DNA from: Paenibacillus cymbidii
Lineage (GTDB): Bacteria > Bacillota > Bacilli > Paenibacillales > NBRC-103111
Direction: 5' to 3'
Assembly (NCBI RefSeq): GCF_004764705.1
Contig: NZ_SHLX01000051.1
Location: forward strand, 1-51,145
DNA length: 51,145 nt
Shown here piece after piece: positions 15,443-24,503 of this stretch. A program made the position numbers and the translations under genes. The notes beneath the pieces are model-generated. The model had not been told where the DNA came from and made no database searches. It saw only the letters and a list, made by a program, of their open reading frames with translations. Numbering within the stretch: the first letter of the stretch is position 1; every line of letters starts with the position of its first letter.

Positions 15443-17119
15443 CTATTGCTCCGAAACGCGGAACCGAATCGTTACATCGGTTGGCGTCACGTAGTTCATC
15501 GTCATGGTCTGCAAATCGCGATTCAACACATCGTTGCGCATTGTCGGATCGTGGTGCTCATGAGCGCCGGACGAGATCCGGATCGTGTCCCCTTCATACG
15601 AATACGTCGCATCCCCGCTCTTGAGCTGGCTGTGATAGGCACAACGCTCGTCAAGCCCGTCGCCGGTCAACTCGCCTTCGGGATCAAACACACAGATCGT
15701 TTGCAAATAGATGTTGGGGATCGCCTGCGATTCCAGACGAACATCGACGCCATCCTCCAGCAAAGTAAACGTAACCCGCAGCGGCAAGTGCTGCACATGG
15801 GTCTTCTCGCGCTCCCGGTTCGGAAAATCGACATACCGGCCGTTGTACGCGGCAACCGCGTCTTTTGGCAGCGGGTTAAAATAGCAGCCCTCCAAGGCGA
15901 TGTCCATCGCAAACGACTGCTCGGAAAGCCGCCGAATCGTCGGGAACGCAACGCCGGCCACACCGAACCAGCCGGCGGCCAATTTGAAGCCGAACATCCG
16001 GGCTTTGCCGTATTGCAAGTACATCGCATGATGCTGGGCGGCCATCAAGGTGACGCTCAGCTTGCCGCTGCGATGGCGCACAACCGTTGCGCCGTGCGGA
16101 TGTTTCGCCAGCGCGCCGAGATAAGGAACCGTCTTGGGGACAACAGCCTCGTGATGTTCCCCGAGCATGGCGGTATAGCGGTCCGGCAGCGGCTCCACTT
16201 CGGCGGGCAGCGGCATCGCATCCGGATACAGCATCCAGTGGATCAGCACGCTGGATCCTTTGGGCGACGTTTGCTCCGTTATTTGCGCCATCGACACAAA
16301 CAGCGGATTGCGGTCCAGGGAAGCCATCAGATGATAACTCACGTAATACCAATCGTTCATCGGAAGCGTCTGGCCCAGATCCTGTCGGCCGGAATATTCG
16401 GTCGCCACCGTATCGCCCGGATGCAGCATGTACTGCATCATCGTCAGGTTTTTGCGAACGGCATCCAATGCAGGCTCATAACCGAACGCGATGCCCACGT
16501 CGTAGAGGTGAATGGCGCAAGCGCCGTTGTAGATCGCGTTGCTGCGCTCCGTCCATTCCCCGTCGTCGGTCAGATCGAAGCCTTCGTCGAGAAATTGAAA
16601 CGCCCGCCGTTTGTACGCTTCGTCGCCGAAAATTTCATAACATTTGGCCAGAGCGCCCGACATAACCCAGCGATGGTTCGGCGTATGGATGCCGCCGGTC
16701 AACAAGCACGGCCGCGCGCGTTCGAGGAACGTGCGCAAGCCCGCTTGGACCGCTTGAATCGAAGCCAGCTCCGATCGTTCGGCAACCTGGTACAACAAGG
16801 CAACCAGGTGCGAAGTAAACGCCGTGTCTGGCGGCGAATCGATGTTGCAGTTGACCAGCGAGATGCAACCGCTTGCAAGCTGTGTCGCAAGCAGCCCGGC
16901 TACCCCCTCGTCCAGCAGCGGCGTCAACGCGGCGCTTTCGTAATACACCGATTGCGGCTGACAAAACAGCGGCACCATCAGCGCGAGCGAACCGAGACCG
17001 AGCGGAGCCGGAGCGATTCCCTCGCGCAATTCCGTTTCCCGTTTGGCCAAATAGTCCCGCAAGCTCGTCTCCTGCAGGTGAACGACAGACTGGAGCGTAT
17101 CGTGCGGCATTGTCTTCAT
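15443..17119 (-). CDS. Heparinase/polysaccharide-lyase-like protein
   Basis: A 558-aa protein whose first half looks like an all-helical (alpha/alpha) toroid domain with the motifs TPNHRWVMSGAL and ERSNAIYN. A beta-rich C-terminal half (from about residue 340) follows. This is the layout of heparinase II/III-type lyases and related uncharacterised proteins. There is no signal peptide, which is odd for a secreted lyase, so an intracellular oligosaccharide substrate or another role is possible. ATG 17119 is chosen: AGGAGAGGGG lies upstream of it and the frame extends further only without a site. It follows the diiron gene by about 100 bp on the same strand. Confidence 0.55.
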   Translation of the reverse strand: MKTMPHDTLQSVVHLQETSLRDYLAKRETELREGIAPAPLGLGSLALMVPLFCQPQSVYYESAALTPLLDEGVAGLLATQLASGCISLVNCNIDSPPDTAFTSHLVALLYQVAERSELASIQAVQAGLRTFLERARPCLLTGGIHTPNHRWVMSGALAKCYEIFGDEAYKRRAFQFLDEGFDLTDDGEWTERSNAIYNGACAIHLYDVGIAFGYEPALDAVRKNLTMMQYMLHPGDTVATEYSGRQDLGQTLPMNDWYYVSYHLMASLDRNPLFVSMAQITEQTSPKGSSVLIHWMLYPDAMPLPAEVEPLPDRYTAMLGEHHEAVVPKTVPYLGALAKHPHGATVVRHRSGKLSVTLMAAQHHAMYLQYGKARMFGFKLAAGWFGVAGVAFPTIRRLSEQSFAMDIALEGCYFNPLPKDAVAAYNGRYVDFPNREREKTHVQHLPLRVTFTLLEDGVDVRLESQAIPNIYLQTICVFDPEGELTGDGLDERCAYHSQLKSGDATYSYEGDTIRISSGAHEHHDPTMRNDVLNRDLQTMTMNYVTPTDVTIRFRVSEQ

Positions 17120-17223
17120 TCCGTTCCCATTCCCCTCTCCTGCTGCATGCATAGGAATAGTATACTGGCTGCGCAAACGGTTTCGTACGGCACGATTTTT
17201 ACATTATGAGCGTTATTTTGACG

Positions 17224-18579
17224 TCAGTACTTGTCGTACGTCAAATCCATCGTCGCAAAGCCGCAAAATTCGGGGAAGCTGCCCAGCACCCGGTCGATTT
17301 CCTCCTGCGCGTAGCCCATTTTTTGCAAATGCATCCGTTTGGCCTTCTCCGCCACGACGCCTGCCGAAACAAAATCGTTGATGTGCTCGAACAGCTTGGC
17401 GCCCCACTTTTTGCCGAAGCCGATGTGCAGCCGCTCGTCCGCGATGTCGTATTCCGACTGGAGCGAAGAAAGCATGTCCCCGTGCCGCTTGAACGCGTCG
17501 ATCGACTTGCGCTTCTTGATGAAGGAGCACGGCTCCATAACCATCGTCAGGCTGGCGTAAAATTCGGGAAACGTCGTCGCCAGTTGGTCCGGCGTCAAGC
17601 CTTTGGACGGCTGCCAGGAGAAATCCTCGGTACGATAGCCCATCTGCCGCAAGCGGCGAACGCCCATCTGGCTGTGGCGCACTTCGTCCCACGTATGGCG
17701 GGCGATGTCATAGTAGAACTCAAGCGGCATCCGCTGCACGCCGTAGTACAGATACGTCAGGCTTTCGGCGGCGGACATTTCGCTGGCATTGATGAAGATC
17801 ATATGCTTGACGCTGTTGTGCGTCGGCGATTTCGGATCGAACATCGCGCTTTTGTACCGGGTCAAATCGACGTGCGGGTAGCGCGGATCGTGTCCCGGCT
17901 GCTCCGGCACGGGGCCGGCGGGTTGCGAAGCCGGATGCTCCGGCCATTCTTCCGGCCTGGCATCCGCCTGCTCGAAGGCCACGTGCCACAACCGCTTGAT
18001 GTAACGGCCCCATTCGCCCAACAGATCCTGCTCGGCCGCGTCTTCGGCATGCGCATAACGGGCATGCGGCGATCCCCAGGCCGTCATCTGCTCGCGATGC
18101 ATCCAGACGTAATTCAGCTTGTCGAGCGTAGGCGCTTCGAGAATCGGGTCGAGCGTTTCGCGAAGCGACGCATACCGGTCGTACAGCTTGCCGACGGCAA
18201 GCCGGTACGAAGCCGCAAACGACGCAAACGACGGCGCCATCGCGAGCCTCAGGAACGTTTCCTGCACCGCCTGCGGCGTCCACGCTTTCTCGTTCAGTCC
18301 TCCGCCCGGCAGCTCCTCGATGCGTTCCTGCAGCTGCTTCATATGTTCCGTGTGCAAGTACGCCAATCGCACCAGTTCGCCTTTGACGTCCCAATCGTCG
18401 GCCGCGGACATCCAGCCCATCGCCATGCGCGACAGCTCGAACTCGATCCAGAACAACCCTTTGAGCAGCTTGGCCGTATCGAGCGGCCGCAACCAGTTTC
18501 CTTTCGTATCCAGCTCGTTGTCGAGAAATCCAAAATCGTTCGCATCCACCATAATCGGCTCGTCTTGCTTCGACGCCAT
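17224..18579 (-). CDS. Ferritin-like diiron-carboxylate protein
   Basis: A 451-aa protein. The C-terminal half carries two diiron half-sites: E262 with D288-E289-V-R-H292, and E339 with D371-E372-R-L-H375, spaced as in EX(n)DEXXH oxygenases. The N-terminal half is helical with further Glu-rich helices (FWIEFELSRMAMG, HTEHMKQLQERIEEL). A DUF455/MiaE-like relationship is possible, but I cannot place it in a named family with confidence. GAGGTG precedes the ATG. It lies downstream of an AraC gene and upstream of the heparinase-like gene, all on the minus strand. It is not closely similar to the TusA fusion at 4055. Confidence 0.65.
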   Translation of the reverse strand: MASKQDEPIMVDANDFGFLDNELDTKGNWLRPLDTAKLLKGLFWIEFELSRMAMGWMSAADDWDVKGELVRLAYLHTEHMKQLQERIEELPGGGLNEKAWTPQAVQETFLRLAMAPSFASFAASYRLAVGKLYDRYASLRETLDPILEAPTLDKLNYVWMHREQMTAWGSPHARYAHAEDAAEQDLLGEWGRYIKRLWHVAFEQADARPEEWPEHPASQPAGPVPEQPGHDPRYPHVDLTRYKSAMFDPKSPTHNSVKHMIFINASEMSAAESLTYLYYGVQRMPLEFYYDIARHTWDEVRHSQMGVRRLRQMGYRTEDFSWQPSKGLTPDQLATTFPEFYASLTMVMEPCSFIKKRKSIDAFKRHGDMLSSLQSEYDIADERLHIGFGKKWGAKLFEHINDFVSAGVVAEKAKRMHLQKMGYAQEEIDRVLGSFPEFCGFATMDLTYDKY

Positions 18580-18689
18580 ATGCCTTCACCTCGGTCGCTT
18601 TTTGCATGCCATGGCACTAGCATAGCTTGCGAAGCGACGTCCGCGCTTGTTCGTTTCACTTCAAATGTTGGGGAAAACGATTCAATTGT

Positions 18690-19601
18690 TCAGGGGCGTT
18701 GGCCGGCCCGGTAAGCGCTCGGCGACACGCCGGCGACGGAGCGGAACGTTCGGCTGAACGTGGCCAGTTCGCCGTAGCCGAGCCGCAGCGAAATTTCCGT
18801 AATCGGCAACGTCCCTTCGCCGAGCAGCTCCTTCGCCGCATTGATCCGCTGCAGCGTCTGGAATTGATGCGGCGTGCAGCCGGAATGCAGCTTGAACAGC
18901 TTGTTGAAATACGACACGGACAGGTGAAACCGCCGCGCCAATTCCGCAACCGACAAATTTTCGCCGCAATAGGCGGTAATATGAGCGGCCGCTTGCTCCA
19001 TCGCTTCGCGATGCGTCTCGGGCAGCGAAGGAACGGCCTCCGCCTCGTCATTTTGCCTGCCGAGCGCAACCAGCAGCCCAATCAGCGCCGACTTGACCAT
19101 CAGCTCGTAATTGGCTTTGCGCAAACCCAGTTCCTTTTCGATCTGCTGCAAAATAAACTCCATCGCCGCCGCGTCCTCCCGGCTGCGAAAGGCCAATTGC
19201 ATGAGCGCGGCAGGCTGGCGATCATCTTCGGCACCGTCGCCGTCCGCGCGAAACCAGCCGCCGAACAGGGCCGCCAGCTCCGGCTCCTGCCGGATAAGCG
19301 CAGCCAGATACGCCTCCTCCACCGACAAAATGACGCGTTTGTACGCATCCACGCGCGCCGGTCGGATGAAGTGAAACGTGTGCGGACGGATGATCGTCAC
19401 TTTGCCGGGATGGAACGCATATTCCTGCTCCTCCACCAGACAAGTGCCGCCGGACGAATAAGAAAAGTGGAATTCGTATCCGTCATGCGCATGCATGAAC
19501 TGCATGTTGTCGGTGTCCTGCTTCGTCTTGCAGTAAACGGGAAATTCGGTCAACGACCGGTTGAACGCGTCGTCGACCCGCTGCTGCAGCCGCTCCTCCA
19601 T
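18690..19601 (-). CDS. AraC family transcriptional regulator
   Basis: A 303-aa protein with a cupin-type N-terminal domain (MHAHDGYEFHFSYSSGG) and a C-terminal double HTH (SVAELARRFHLSVSYFNKLFK, then GYGELATFSRTFRSVAGVSPSAYR). ATG 19601 has AGGTGATAGG upstream and is preferred over the in-frame start at 19646. It precedes the diiron and heparinase-like genes on the same strand and is their probable regulator. Confidence 0.9.
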   Translation of the reverse strand: MEERLQQRVDDAFNRSLTEFPVYCKTKQDTDNMQFMHAHDGYEFHFSYSSGGTCLVEEQEYAFHPGKVTIIRPHTFHFIRPARVDAYKRVILSVEEAYLAALIRQEPELAALFGGWFRADGDGAEDDRQPAALMQLAFRSREDAAAMEFILQQIEKELGLRKANYELMVKSALIGLLVALGRQNDEAEAVPSLPETHREAMEQAAAHITAYCGENLSVAELARRFHLSVSYFNKLFKLHSGCTPHQFQTLQRINAAKELLGEGTLPITEISLRLGYGELATFSRTFRSVAGVSPSAYRAGQRP

Positions 19602-19654
19602 CTTCCTATCACCTCTAGAACGTGCATACATGAAACCGATTGCCATCGGGTCTG

Positions 19655-19900
19655 TTTAAACAGCCGGTAAAAATGAGAAGGCGTGAATCGGGTCAAGCCG
19701 CTCAGCGCCAGCAGGGAAAGGTCTTCCCGGGGATGCCGGTGAATATGGTCGCGTAAAATGAAGCTGCGTCGATCCCATATTACCATACAAATCTTCCAAG
19801 AGGCGACTGGGAAAAAGAACGAAGCCTCCTTCGCTGCGCATTAAGAAAAGCTCGAAACCAACTCCCTCGCCTAGCAGACACTGTTGCTCAAAGCGCGACA
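19655..19900 (-). pseudogene. Remnant of an AraC-type gene, frameshifted
   Basis: Between 19786 and 19655 the minus strand encodes an AraC HTH fragment (SFILRDHIHRHPREDLSLLA... SPS-type helix FTPSHFYRLFKQT). It stops matching just before the neighbouring AraC start region. Upstream, in another frame, a short stretch begins at a TTG after GGCGGAGGGGAG (19900 downward, SRFEQQCLLGEGVGFELF). The two pieces are in different frames and there is no complete domain, so this looks like a decayed regulator gene. Confidence 0.5.
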
Positions 19901-20151
19901 ATCTCCCCTCCGCCAACTAACAAATTTACTTTCGTGCCATTCCGATCAAGCGTCTTGAAAAAGAGGCCATGTTTTATTGCTTATTTCACCAAAAACAGGT
20001 ATCTGCTCCAAAATAACCAGTGAAATCACTGACTATTTCGGCCAAAAGGCCTGATTTGGGGCCAGGCGGAGCAAATAAACCATGTTTTCACAGGCTATTT
20101 CCGACGAGGAACCTCAATTCAGTCAAATAAGCCATTTTTCATGGGCTATTT
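19883..20151. repeat. Array of four hairpins with an extended left flank shared with 50.9 kb
   Basis: Palindromes start at about 19961, 20011, 20073 and 20125 (spacing 50, 62 and 52), the same layout as the array at 15207. The second reads AAATAACCAGTG / CACTGACTATTT. The first is partly degenerate. The 78 bp left of it (from 19883) are also repeated at 50897-50972, so at these two loci the repeat unit is longer than the hairpins. Confidence 0.75.
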
Positions 20152-20181
20152 TGTTATCCAGCCGGCATAACAGGCTGAAAA

Positions 20182-20217
20182 AATCGGAGGCCGCCTCGTT
20201 CAGGGCAACCTCCGATT
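20182..20217 (-). terminator. Terminator of the PhyH/MBL operon
   Basis: On the minus strand a perfect 9-bp stem AATCGGAGG / CCTCCGATT is followed by TTTTC, 27 bp past the stop of the metallo-beta-lactamase gene. Confidence 0.8.
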
Positions 20218-20243
20218 GTTGTGAAAACCTCATCGCGCGACGG

Positions 20244-21209
20244 TCAATTCGCCGCAGCCGCCCACAGCAGCCTGCCGCCTTCGGCGATACGCTTCGCTTG
20301 GCCTTGCCGCTGCAGGTGGCGGCAAAACGCATACGTCGTTGCGTGCAGTTGATACGCGCTTTCGTATTCGGGATAATGCGCCTCATGCAGCCGCCCGACC
20401 AGCTCGCGCAGCGAAAGCGCGCCGGACGCGTCTTGCAGCTGCCGCAACACGTATTCGCCGTGGCGGAGCGCATGCCGCTCCGATTGGCACAGCAGCGCTT
20501 CGGCCGCTTGCCGGTCAAGCACGCCGTGATGGCCGGTGCAGACCCATTCGGCGTTCGAGCGGCGAACAAGCTCAAGCGAATGCAAATAATTCGCTACATC
20601 GTCATACAACGGAAACACGGTGGTTCCCGAGCTCAACCTCGTTCCTTCGCCTTGCAGCGCATCGCCGACGAAGATGACGCCCTCCTGCTCCAGGGCAAGC
20701 ATCAGATGCCCTTTGGAGTGGGCCGGGATATCATGCACAGCCAGCGACACCGAATCGTCGAGAATAGCGGTATCGCCCCCGCTGAGCCCGCGGGCGACCG
20801 GCACTCCTTCGCCGCACCAGGCGATCACGGTCTGCTCGTAGGCGTCGTCCGGCTCCCATTCTCCCGGAAACGAACGATACATTTCGTTGAAATGGCGCCT
20901 GCCGTCCTCCACCCACTCCATCTCGGCCGCGGGCGCCATAAAGGCGATGTTCGGGTTCGCCCGGAACAATTCGCCGTTGCCGCCGAAATGGTCGTGATGG
21001 GCATGGGTGACGATGACCGTATGCAGATCGGACACCGACCGGCCCCTGCCGGCCAAATAAGGCAGCACATAACGCGACGGCGTGTCGGCAATGCCGGAGT
21101 CGATCAGCGCCATCCGGCCGGTGTCGCCGCGAATCAGGTACAAATACAGCGGCGCGCCCGCAAACGGGCATTCGATCGTTTCGATGCGCGCGGGAAAACG
21201 CGAAGCCAT
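20244..21209 (-). CDS. Metallo-beta-lactamase-fold hydrolase
   Basis: A 321-aa MBL-fold protein. The metal motif THAHHDHFGG and the following His/Asp ligands (GHSKGH-type region AHSKGHLML, FVGDAL, TGHHG) are intact. Glyoxalase II-like or lactonase-like hydrolysis of a thioester or lactone is the usual chemistry, but the substrate is not evident. ATG 21209 has AAAGGAG at 7 bp; the longer frame from 21233 reads through that site. It is the third gene after a 99-aa protein and PhyH, 32 bp from the latter, so it may act on the product of the dioxygenase. Confidence 0.87.
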   Translation of the reverse strand: MASRFPARIETIECPFAGAPLYLYLIRGDTGRMALIDSGIADTPSRYVLPYLAGRGRSVSDLHTVIVTHAHHDHFGGNGELFRANPNIAFMAPAAEMEWVEDGRRHFNEMYRSFPGEWEPDDAYEQTVIAWCGEGVPVARGLSGGDTAILDDSVSLAVHDIPAHSKGHLMLALEQEGVIFVGDALQGEGTRLSSGTTVFPLYDDVANYLHSLELVRRSNAEWVCTGHHGVLDRQAAEALLCQSERHALRHGEYVLRQLQDASGALSLRELVGRLHEAHYPEYESAYQLHATTYAFCRHLQRQGQAKRIAEGGRLLWAAAAN

Positions 21210-21241
21210 CGCAATCGCTCCTTTTGCCGGCAAACCCCGGC

Positions 21242-22054
21242 TTATGAAATGCCCATGCGGGTAAGCGCGCCTTCGAAAGAAAAGTCGATGCTGTCATCGC
21301 CCGTTACATAACGCCACAGCTTGGCGCGCTGCACGTGGTCGAGCCGCGCTTCGTTGCCCTGCCACGGCTGGTAGCCGCCGCTCAAGATGCGCGCCACTTC
21401 CGGCGAATCGCTGCCTTCCGTGCGGAACAGACCTCGCTGCTCCTGGCCGGGACGAAGCCGCAGCTTGAACACGTAGCGGGTGCGATCCGTGCGGTTCGGC
21501 TGCGCGCAATGCCACATGCCATGATGCAGCACTGCAAGCGTGCCGGCTTTGCAGGCGAGCTGCTTTTGGCCGACGATGTTTTTATAGCGGGCGATGCTGA
21601 ACGTATTCACCTTGCGCAGATGCGAGCCGGGCAAAATGAGCGTCGGCCCCATCTCCGTCGGCGCATCGTGAGTAAAATAAAACAGCTGGACATCAAACCC
21701 GTACGGACGCGTATCGATGATCGAATCGGCATGCCAGTCTTGCGCGGCGTAATTGTGCGGGCCGACGATATGCTGGTGCGAGTGGTCGTATCCGGGGCTG
21801 CGGCCGACCAGGCTTTGAATGATGCCGCGCACTTCGGGCAACTCGACCATCCGGCGAATGTGCTTCGAATGGTTCCAGAAATCCGAACCCGAACCGAAGG
21901 CGATTTGTTCCGCCAGCACCGCTTCGTTGATTTCCCGCGGAACGATTTCGTCGAACGTCAAGTAGCCGTCCGTCACGAACCGCGCCATCTGTTTGGCATC
22001 CAGCAAATGCTCTTGCGCCGCTTCCTGCAGCACAACCGTTTCTCCGTTAGCCAT
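21242..22054 (-). CDS. Phytanoyl-CoA dioxygenase (PhyH) family protein
   Basis: A 270-aa Fe(II)/2-oxoglutarate oxygenase. The iron site is visible as WHADS (HxD) and a distal His in LHHGMWHCAQPN, with an Arg soon after (RTRYVF). ATG 22054 overlaps the stop codon of the preceding 99-aa gene and has GGAAGGTGG upstream, which suggests translational coupling. It is co-transcribed with the MBL hydrolase downstream. The divergent AraC at 22481 is the probable regulator. It is not closely similar to the other two PhyH proteins here. Confidence 0.88.
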   Translation of the reverse strand: MANGETVVLQEAAQEHLLDAKQMARFVTDGYLTFDEIVPREINEAVLAEQIAFGSGSDFWNHSKHIRRMVELPEVRGIIQSLVGRSPGYDHSHQHIVGPHNYAAQDWHADSIIDTRPYGFDVQLFYFTHDAPTEMGPTLILPGSHLRKVNTFSIARYKNIVGQKQLACKAGTLAVLHHGMWHCAQPNRTDRTRYVFKLRLRPGQEQRGLFRTEGSDSPEVARILSGGYQPWQGNEARLDHVQRAKLWRYVTGDDSIDFSFEGALTRMGIS

Positions 22055-22346
22055 GGACAGCCACCTTCCTTTCCAACATGTATTCATAAGCCAAATGGCC
22101 GGTGTCGTGCTCGTGACCGGGAATCACCTGCGGCAGCGGCGCAAACTGGATGACGTTCCATCCGTCCCGCATGGCGGCGAATACGGAATGGTACGGCGGC
22201 GTCGACTCGTCCCCCGCGTTCATCTGCTCTTCCTCCGGTTTGGTTGCATCGTAGAGCGACCAGGCGATCGTTTTCGATTTCAGGTCGGGCATGGCCAGGC
22301 ACAAAATCAGGATTTGCTGGCGCTGCGCATGGGATTGGACGCACAT
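22047..22346 (-). CDS. 99-aa protein of unknown function, first gene of the PhyH/MBL operon
   Basis: ATG 22346 has a strong GGAGGAAC site at the right distance. The stop overlaps the ATG of the PhyH gene, so this is very probably a real gene. The protein has a hydrophobic start (ILILCLAMPDL) and conserved-looking segments WSLYDATKPEEE and FAAMRDGWNVIQFAPLP. No signal peptide or known domain is recognised. A subunit or accessory of the dioxygenase is a guess based only on the coupling. Confidence 0.7.
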   Translation of the reverse strand: MCVQSHAQRQQILILCLAMPDLKSKTIAWSLYDATKPEEEQMNAGDESTPPYHSVFAAMRDGWNVIQFAPLPQVIPGHEHDTGHLAYEYMLERKVAVHG

Positions 22347-22480
22347 TTTTTGTTCCTCCTGCTTGCAAAATGTCTGTTCTCGGCTCTATTGTAAGAAAGA
22401 AAAGCAAATCGCGGGATGGATAAAGCTAAGGCGCATTTATCCGAAATTCAGCAGATTGTGAAGCGGACGGAGGAAACACG

Positions 22481-23305
22481 GTGGCACAGCGCGATGCGGC
22501 GGGCAGTTATTTGGCCCATATGCAAATCGATATTACAACGGCGCAATATTACTATTGCACCTCCAATTGGCGGCATCCGAATTTTATTTCGGATTACAAC
22601 CGGCTTTATTATTTTCTGGGCGAAGGGGCGTATTTGCGCATCGGCGACCGCGAGCTGTACCCTGCCGCCGGTCATCTTGTCGTGCTGCCGGCCGCAACGA
22701 AGCTGACCGTGCTTGCGCTCGATGACCGGACCTTCTACAAATACTATTGCCACTTCACTGCCACCGTCGGCGAAATGAACCTGTTCAAGCTGCTGACGAT
22801 GAACGATGCCGTGATGGCGCACGATCTCGATGCGGTCGCCTCCCGTTTCGCCGAATTGACGCAGCACGCGAACGGCAGCGGCATCACTTCGGCGCTGCGG
22901 GCGAAGCTGGCGCTTCAGGAGCTGCTGTGTTATTTCATCGAGCATAACGATACAGTGCGTTTGAACTGGAAAGCTTCGGCGGCCATGGAAAAAACGAAGC
23001 TCGTCCTGGCGTACCTGGACGAGCATCTGGCGGACGATATTCGATTGGACGATTTGGCGAAATTGCTGCATTTTCATCCGGGTTATTTCATTCCGTATTT
23101 CAAGTCGCTGTTCGGGCTGACGCCGATGCAATACGTGAAGCGCAAACGAATGGAGACGGCCAAGCAGCTGTTGATCGAGTCGGGCCTGTCCGTGTCGGAA
23201 ATTGCGGAACGAGTCGGCAGCTCCTTGTATCCGTTCTCGAAGAGCTTCAAAAGCTACACCGGCTACAGCCCAAGCGACTACCGTTCGCATGCGGGAATCC
23301 GCTAA
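22481..23305 (+). CDS. AraC family transcriptional regulator
   Basis: A 274-aa protein with an N-terminal ligand-binding domain and a C-terminal double HTH (IRLDDLAKLLHFHPGYFIPYFKSLFGLTP, then VSEIAERVG and FSKSFKSYTGYSPSDYR). GTG 22481 has GGAGGAAAC upstream. It is divergent from the 99-aa/PhyH/MBL operon with a 134-bp gap that would hold both promoters. Its stop touches the convergent CDF gene. Confidence 0.9.
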   Translation: MAQRDAAGSYLAHMQIDITTAQYYYCTSNWRHPNFISDYNRLYYFLGEGAYLRIGDRELYPAAGHLVVLPAATKLTVLALDDRTFYKYYCHFTATVGEMNLFKLLTMNDAVMAHDLDAVASRFAELTQHANGSGITSALRAKLALQELLCYFIEHNDTVRLNWKASAAMEKTKLVLAYLDEHLADDIRLDDLAKLLHFHPGYFIPYFKSLFGLTPMQYVKRKRMETAKQLLIESGLSVSEIAERVGSSLYPFSKSFKSYTGYSPSDYRSHAGIR

Positions 23306-23306
23306 C

Positions 23307-24305
23307 TTACGTGTATTCGTTCAATACTTCCGGCGTCCAGTTCCGGACGCCGTTATCTTCGATGATGCCGAGCACCACGTCCGTAATGTCCGGGTCGGCC
23401 ATCAATTTATCCTGCACACGGAACTTGATGTCGTCGGCATCGGCCAAGGTCAGGCCTTTGCGCAATTCGATCATCGCGTCCACATGGTAATAGCGCCCTT
23501 CCTGCGTAATACGCAGCTTGTTGATGTCGGTCACGTCTTTGTCAGCAAGGATCATCATCGACACTTTCTCCGCGACGTCCCGCGGCGCCGCCACGCCGAT
23601 CAAACCGACCATGTTGTCGTAGCCCACCCGGAACGCAACCGCCACCATCAGCAAACCGATCAATATGGTAACGACGCCGTCAAGTGCATCGAAAGCCATT
23701 AACGAGGTTAACAACACGGCGATCATCGCCAGCAAGGCGCCGGTAACCGCGACCAAGTCCTCGTAAAACACGAGCCGGGTCGGCGGGGCCGAACGTCCGA
23801 CGTGTTTGAAGGAAGCGGGGATGAAGCCCCAACCCTTCGTTTGCACGCGGGCTTCTTTTGCAATCTCTTTCATCGCTTTGACCAGAATGGCGCCATCGAC
23901 GGCCAGGTTGAAAATCAATGCCGCCATGTTCAGCCAGAACGCGTGACCCGCCTGGGCCGGATGGTGAAGCAAATGCCAGCCTTCGCGCACCGTTTCATAG
24001 GCCATGATGCTGACGACGATGACCGCAACCATGCAGAAAATGTTGATCACCCGGCCGAATCCGGTCGGAAACCGGCGGGTCGGCTGCTTTTCGGCCAGCA
24101 CGCTGCCGACGAACACGAAGCCCTGGTTGATGCTGTCTGCAAGCGAGTGCATCGCGGACGCGAACATCGCGCCGCTCCCGCTCATGGCGGCTCCCGCTCC
24201 TTTGGCGACGGCAATGAAGGCGTTGCCGATCATCGCCAGCGCAGAAGATTTATTGCCTTTTTTGATCAAATCGATGATGCTCTCTCGTTCCGGTTCGGGG
24301 TCCAT
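23307..24305 (-). CDS. Cation diffusion facilitator (CDF) family transporter
   Basis: A 332-aa membrane protein with six transmembrane segments (about residues 15-250) and a C-terminal cytoplasmic domain (about 255-332). The TM2 metal motif HxxxD is present (HSLAD). The TM5 site reads YEDLVAVTG, not the usual HxxxD, a form like the ED-A-G pattern of the ZnT9-like branch. It may therefore transport Zn, Mn or another cation with altered selectivity. GAGGAAC precedes the ATG. No regulator is adjacent. Confidence 0.85.
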   Translation of the reverse strand: MDPEPERESIIDLIKKGNKSSALAMIGNAFIAVAKGAGAAMSGSGAMFASAMHSLADSINQGFVFVGSVLAEKQPTRRFPTGFGRVINIFCMVAVIVVSIMAYETVREGWHLLHHPAQAGHAFWLNMAALIFNLAVDGAILVKAMKEIAKEARVQTKGWGFIPASFKHVGRSAPPTRLVFYEDLVAVTGALLAMIAVLLTSLMAFDALDGVVTILIGLLMVAVAFRVGYDNMVGLIGVAAPRDVAEKVSMMILADKDVTDINKLRITQEGRYYHVDAMIELRKGLTLADADDIKFRVQDKLMADPDITDVVLGIIEDNGVRNWTPEVLNEYT

Positions 24306-24503
24306 TGTTCCTCCTCAGGTTATCGATCCTGGTATTATGCGCGGTTCGCCGCCTGGCGATTAGTTACCGGCATTAACGATTTCATACGAAAAACTCCGGG
24401 TTGCGTTTCAAAAAATATTCTCGCGCGAATCATTTGCCAAACGAAAGCAAGTGGCGTAGGATTGATTGCGATCATCTATGTTTCTTGCTTCGGAGGGATT
24501 CGC

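Noticed and set aside
15416..17209. 597-codon plus-strand frame
   Set aside because: Antisense to the heparinase-like gene; low-quality composition and no domain.
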